Source of the DNA: an uncultured Pseudomonas sp.
Lineage (GTDB): Bacteria; Pseudomonadota; Gammaproteobacteria; Pseudomonadales; Pseudomonadaceae
DNA: 18,502 nt
Assembly (NCBI GenBank): GCA_946886875.1
Contig: CAMPJN010000022.1
Coordinates: 1-18,502 of the forward strand
Direction: 5' to 3'
The number at the start of each line of letters is the position of its first letter. Within the stretch, counting starts at the first letter, position 1. The notes under the pieces are model-generated. The model did not search any database, was not told where the DNA came from, and saw only the letters and a list, made by a program, of their open reading frames with translations. Of this stretch, positions 13,665 through 18,502 are shown in pieces. A program made the translations under genes and the position numbers.

Positions 13665-14021
13665 TCACATGGTATGGGTGGGGCGATCCGAGGTCAGTGC
13701 GCCGGCCAGGTAGGTTTCGATCTTATTGCGCGCGGTGTTGTCGCCATCGTTGAACTGCACCCCTACCCCGGCGGCACGGTTGCCTTGGGCGCCCTTGGGA
13801 GTGATCCATACGACTTTGCCGGCAACCGGAATTTTTTCAGGCTCGTCCATCAAATTGAGCAACATGAAGACTTCGTCACCGAGCTTGTAATTCTTGTTGG
13901 TCGGGATGAACAACCCGCCGTTTTTTACGAAGGGCATGTAAGCGGCATAGAGCACGGATTTGTCTTTGATGGTCAGAGACAAAATTCCGTTACGCGGACC
14001 CAAATTAGGTGGCAAGCTCAT
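13665..14021 (-). CDS. pilZ: Type IV pilus assembly protein PilZ
   Basis: The 118-residue single-domain protein matches PilZ of P. aeruginosa. It starts MSLPPNLGPRNGILSLTIKD, has NGGLFIPTNKNYKLGDEVFM in the middle and VVWITPKGAQGNRAAGVGVQ toward the end. PilZ supports type IV pilus biogenesis, working with PilB and FimX. Unlike most PilZ-domain proteins it lacks the N-terminal RxxxR c-di-GMP-binding motif, so it is not expected to bind the nucleotide; I see no such motif here. AGGAT upstream of the ATG at 14021 acts as ribosome-binding site. It sits between holB (36-base gap) and tatD, the standard place in Pseudomonas, and has no visible link to the chaperone-usher block. Confidence 0.95.
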   Translation of the reverse strand: MSLPPNLGPRNGILSLTIKDKSVLYAAYMPFVKNGGLFIPTNKNYKLGDEVFMLLNLMDEPEKIPVAGKVVWITPKGAQGNRAAGVGVQFNDGDNTARNKIETYLAGALTSDRPTHTM

Positions 14022-14057
14022 GCGACATCCTGATTTCTTATGACTCGATAAACGATT

Positions 14058-15678
<1,621 letters not shown>

Positions 15679-16731
15679 TTATTCAGATGTTTGCTGTGCG
15701 GGAGCCGGACTGGAGCGGTAGTCAGCGCGCCGCTTGAGCTGGTACTCACGCACCGCGCGATTATGCGCCTGGAGACTATCGGAAAACACATGACTGCCAT
15801 CGCCCCGGGCCACGAAATACAGGCTCTTACCCGCGGCCGGATGTAGCGCGGCGTGGATCGCCTCGCGCCCGACCAGGGCAATAGGCGTCGGCGGCATGCC
15901 ATCGATCGCGTAAGTATTGTAAGGCGTAGGATCGAGCAGATCGGCGCGGGTGATTCTGCCGTTGTAGCGCTCGCCCATGCCGAAAATTACCGTGGGGTCG
16001 GTTTGCAGACGCATGCCGATGCGCAAACGTCTTACGAACACCCCGGCGATCTCGCTACGCTCTTCGGGTACGCCGGTCTCCTTCTCGATCATCGAAGCCA
16101 TGATCAGCGCGTCGTAAGGCTCCTTGTAGGGCAAGCCCTCGGCTCGCGCCTGCCACTCTTCGGCCAAGACCATTTCCAGACGGGCATAGGCCTGCTTGAG
16201 CAGATCAAGATCGCTCATGCCGCCCACATAACGATAGGTATCGGGAAAGAAACGGCCTTCTGGGTTGAGTCCGGGCTGACCCAGACGCTTCATCACTCCG
16301 GCGTCGCTCAGGCCGTCCAGGGTTTGCTCCAGCCGGGTTTCCCGCGCCAATGCAGCGCGCACCTGGCGAAAACTCCAGCCTTCGACCAGGGTCAGGCTGT
16401 ACTGCACCACCTCGCCCTTGCGCCACAAGCCCAGCATATCGACGACTTTGAGGCCAGGGGTCAAGCGGTACTCGCCGCTGTGCAGCGGTTGATTGGCCAG
16501 GTTGAAGCGCCAGTATTGGCGTAACCAGAAGGCGCCGCGCAGCACCCCTTCGCTTTGCAAGCGGTTGAGCACGCCACCCGGTGTCGCTCCGGCGGGCACT
16601 TCCAACAGGCGCTCTTCGCTCAGATTCAGCGGTTGCTGTAAAGCCGAATGCTGTTGCCAGGCAACGAACACCACCAATATGGCGGCCAGCAGTACACCGC
16701 CTTCAAGCAGCAGCAATAGTTTGCGTATCAC
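15679..16731 (-). CDS. mltG: Endolytic murein transglycosylase MltG
   Basis: The 350-residue inner-membrane enzyme cleaves nascent peptidoglycan glycan strands and is thought to set their length. An N-terminal membrane helix spans about residues 5-24 (LLLLLEGGVLLAAILVVFVA). A LysM-like region follows (LEVPAGATPGGVLNRLQSEG). The YceG catalytic domain has FPDTYRY, the catalytic-glutamate motif ASMIEKETG (E216/E218), LQTDPTVIFGMG and YNTYAIDGMPPTPI. The ending KSLYFVARGDGSHVFS is typical. It starts three bases after pabC and ends nine bases before tmk, in the same tight operon. Confidence 0.96.
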   Translation of the reverse strand: MIRKLLLLLEGGVLLAAILVVFVAWQQHSALQQPLNLSEERLLEVPAGATPGGVLNRLQSEGVLRGAFWLRQYWRFNLANQPLHSGEYRLTPGLKVVDMLGLWRKGEVVQYSLTLVEGWSFRQVRAALARETRLEQTLDGLSDAGVMKRLGQPGLNPEGRFFPDTYRYVGGMSDLDLLKQAYARLEMVLAEEWQARAEGLPYKEPYDALIMASMIEKETGVPEERSEIAGVFVRRLRIGMRLQTDPTVIFGMGERYNGRITRADLLDPTPYNTYAIDGMPPTPIALVGREAIHAALHPAAGKSLYFVARGDGSHVFSDSLQAHNRAVREYQLKRRADYRSSPAPAQQTSE

Positions 16732-16734
16732 TAA

Positions 16735-17550
16735 TTAACAGTCCAGTAGATCGCGGATATTAGCCTGCAGTTTACGGGTGAGCGGGCCAACCGGCCAGTC
16801 GCGTGCTTGCAGGGCTCTTACCGGCCAGATGCCATAGAGGCTATTGCAGAGAAACACTTCATCGGCCGCGAGTAGTTCATCGAGGCTGATATCGCGAATT
16901 TCGCAGGCCATACCAAGTGCAGCGGCGCGCTCCAGCACCTCGGCACGCATCACCCCTGCGACACCGCAACGGGCTAAATCGGGGGTCGCCAGGCGACCTT
17001 CACGTAGCAGAAACAGATTGCTGTAAACGCCCTCGATGATCCGCCCGCTGCTATCGCGCATCAAGCCTTCGGCATGCTCGGCATCCTGCCATTCGCCACG
17101 GGCCAGAACCTGCTCCAGACGGTTGAGATGCTTGAGACCTGCCAACGCCGGCTGCTCGGCCAAACGCGTAGCGCAGGGGAACAGGCGTACGCCTTGCTCG
17201 GCGTTTACCGCGGGATAGCCGGGCTGCGCACCGCCCTGCAGAATCCGCCGCGGCTGTGCAGGCTGCGGCGCTGCATAGCCGCGCAAACCGTCGCCACGGG
17301 TCACGATCAATTTGGCCACGCCCTCGCCCAGCAACTGGCTGAAGGCCAATACCTCGGCACGAATCGATGACGGATCGATAGGGATATGCAGCCGCGCGCA
17401 GCCTTCAGCCAGGCGTACCATATGGCGATCTAGCAAGGACGGTGAACCCGCCCTAACCGCGATGGTTTCGAACAGGCCATCACCATAGGCCAAGCCGCGA
17501 TCCCGTAGCGATAGCGACTCGGCGGGCTGGCCGTCGACCCAACTGAGCAT
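16735..17550 (-). CDS. pabC: Aminodeoxychorismate lyase
   Basis: The 271-residue PLP enzyme of the branched-chain aminotransferase fold (fold type IV) converts 4-amino-4-deoxychorismate to p-aminobenzoate and pyruvate for folate synthesis. Visible elements are RDRGLAYGDGLFETI near residues 16-30, the PLP lysine K140 in GLKHLNRLEQVLAR, IIEGVYSNLFLL, and the late CNSLYGIWPVRAL. The ATG overlaps the TGA stop of fabF by one base (TGATG), which shows coupling, and only three bases separate it from mltG. Confidence 0.95.
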   Translation of the reverse strand: MLSWVDGQPAESLSLRDRGLAYGDGLFETIAVRAGSPSLLDRHMVRLAEGCARLHIPIDPSSIRAEVLAFSQLLGEGVAKLIVTRGDGLRGYAAPQPAQPRRILQGGAQPGYPAVNAEQGVRLFPCATRLAEQPALAGLKHLNRLEQVLARGEWQDAEHAEGLMRDSSGRIIEGVYSNLFLLREGRLATPDLARCGVAGVMRAEVLERAAALGMACEIRDISLDELLAADEVFLCNSLYGIWPVRALQARDWPVGPLTRKLQANIRDLLDC

Positions 17551-18502
17551 CAGTCGGCGAACCGACGAAATACCAGGGAGCCATTGGTTCCGCCGAAACC
17601 GAAGGAGTTGGACAACGTCACCTCGATCGGCAAGGCTTTCGCCTGGTGCGCCACGAAGTCCAGATCGCAGCCCTCATCGGGCTCGTCCAGATTGATCGTC
17701 GGCGGCGCGACCTGATCGCGAATCGCCAGAATGCTGAATATAGCCTCGACCGCGCCGGCGGCACCGAGCAAGTGGCCGGTCATCGACTTGGTCGAACTAA
17801 CCGCCAACTTGTAGGCCTGCTCACCGAACACCGACTTCACCGCCGCAACCTCTGCTTTGTCGCCGGCCGATGTCGAAGTGCCGTGGGCATTGATGTACTG
17901 CACCTGATCGAGATTCAGCCCAGCATCGCGCAGGGCATTGCTCATGCAACGCGCCGCACCCGCGCCATCTTCCGGCGGCGAGGTCATATGGTAGGCATCG
18001 CCACTCATACCGAAACCGATCAGCTCGGCATGGATATGCGCGCCACGCGCCTTGGCGTGCTCCAACTCTTCCAGCACCAGAGCGCCGGCCCCGTCTGAAA
18101 GCACGAAACCGTCGCGGCCCTTGTCCCACGGCCGGCTGGCTTTGGTCGGCTCGTCATTGCGCGTCGACAGCGCACGTGCGGCAGCGAAGCCACCCAGACC
18201 GAGGCCGCAGGAAGCCATCTCGGCACCACCAGCCACCATCACATCGGCCTCGCCGTACATGATGTTGCGTGCTGCCATACCGATACAGTGGGTGCCGGTG
18301 GTGCATGCCGTGGCGATGGCATAGTTCGGCCCCTGCAACCCCAAATGGATCGACAGGAAGCCTGAAATCATATTGATGATCGAACCTGGCACGAAGAACG
18401 GCGAAATGCGCCGCGGCCCCTGCTCGCTCAACGACTTGCAGTTGTTCTCGATATTGGTCAAACCGCCGATACCGGAACCCATGGCCACACCAATTCGCTC
18501 GC
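17550..18502 (-). CDS. fabF: Beta-ketoacyl-ACP synthase II, C-terminal part (cut by window edge)
   Basis: About 317 C-terminal residues of the condensing enzyme that elongates acyl-ACP chains, including unsaturated ones. The catalytic triad motifs are all visible: cysteine in [14 protein letters not shown], histidine in [15 protein letters not shown] and histidine in [14 protein letters not shown]. The C terminus carries [16 protein letters not shown]. The frame stays open through position 18502, so the N-terminal portion (roughly 100 residues of a usual 412-414) lies outside. An internal ATG near 18482 is not the real start. It is the upstream member of the fabF-pabC-mltG-tmk-holB-pilZ-tatD unit, and acpP would be expected just beyond the edge. 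Confidence 0.97.
   Translation of the reverse strand, partial: ERIGVAMGSGIGGLTNIENNCKSLSEQGPRRISPFFVPGSIINMISGFLSIHLGLQGPNYAIATACTTGTHCIGMAARNIMYGEADVMVAGGAEMASCGLGLGGFAAARALSTRNDEPTKASRPWDKGRDGFVLSDGAGALVLEELEHAKARGAHIHAELIGFGMSGDAYHMTSPPEDGAGAARCMSNALRDAGLNLDQVQYINAHGTSTSAGDKAEVAAVKSVFGEQAYKLAVSSTKSMTGHLLGAAGAVEAIFSILAIRDQVAPPTINLDEPDEGCDLDFVAHQAKALPIEVTLSNSFGFGGTNGSLVFRRFAD

Noticed and set aside
13665..14021. PilZ as the c-di-GMP receptor partner of the riboswitch-controlled pilus
   Set aside because: This PilZ lacks the RxxxR nucleotide-binding motif, belongs to the type IV pilus pathway and sits in its normal housekeeping position; nearness is coincidental.

Overview
The window looks like a chromosomal segment from a Pseudomonas species or a close gammaproteobacterial relative. 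The evidence is the run of housekeeping genes fabF-pabC-mltG-tmk-holB-pilZ-tatD, then a class V aminotransferase-like gene, a TetR regulator and the DUF4823/DUF1285 pair, then the etf-QO/etfB divergon. This is, from memory, the arrangement around PA2952-PA2965 in P. aeruginosa. No tRNA, rRNA, transposase or CRISPR array was seen.

Layout. Positions 1-2245 hold the start of etfB (minus strand, cut by the window edge) divergent from the gene for electron-transfer-flavoprotein:ubiquinone oxidoreductase (plus strand). A PsrA-type operator lies between them, which fits fatty-acid control of beta-oxidation electron flow. Positions 2246-3590 carry four small inverted repeats, then a minus-strand pair encoding a DUF1285 protein and a DUF4823 lipoprotein. 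Positions 3594-4320 are A+T-rich and apparently non-coding. Positions 4269-9638 are an accessory block: a putative promoter, a cyclic di-GMP-I (GEMM-I) riboswitch, two DUF4402 pilin-like genes, a periplasmic pilus chaperone gene and an unusually long outer-membrane usher gene. Positions 9665-11352 hold a minus-strand MoaA-type radical SAM gene and a TetR regulator gene. Positions 11428-12561 hold the aminotransferase-like gene, followed by a small RNA matching RgsA (P16) in position and architecture. Positions 12778-18502 are the tightly packed minus-strand housekeeping operon, with fabF cut by the right edge.

The most interesting part is the 4.3-9.6 kb block. I read it as a minimal four-gene chaperone-usher system placed under a second-messenger riboswitch. 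c-di-GMP would gate synthesis of the pilus subunits and probably of the downstream chaperone and usher. The usher is about 150-200 residues longer than usual. It carries calcium-loop-like and carboxypeptidase-regulatory-like beta domains and ends in a SPOR domain, a peptidoglycan-binding module normally found on cell-division proteins. All four proteins, 1634 residues in total, contain no cysteine, so the system should be independent of disulfide bonds. The combination suggests a fibre assembled at peptidoglycan-defined sites (septum or young pole) when c-di-GMP is in the appropriate state. The direction of the riboswitch response is not evident from the sequence.
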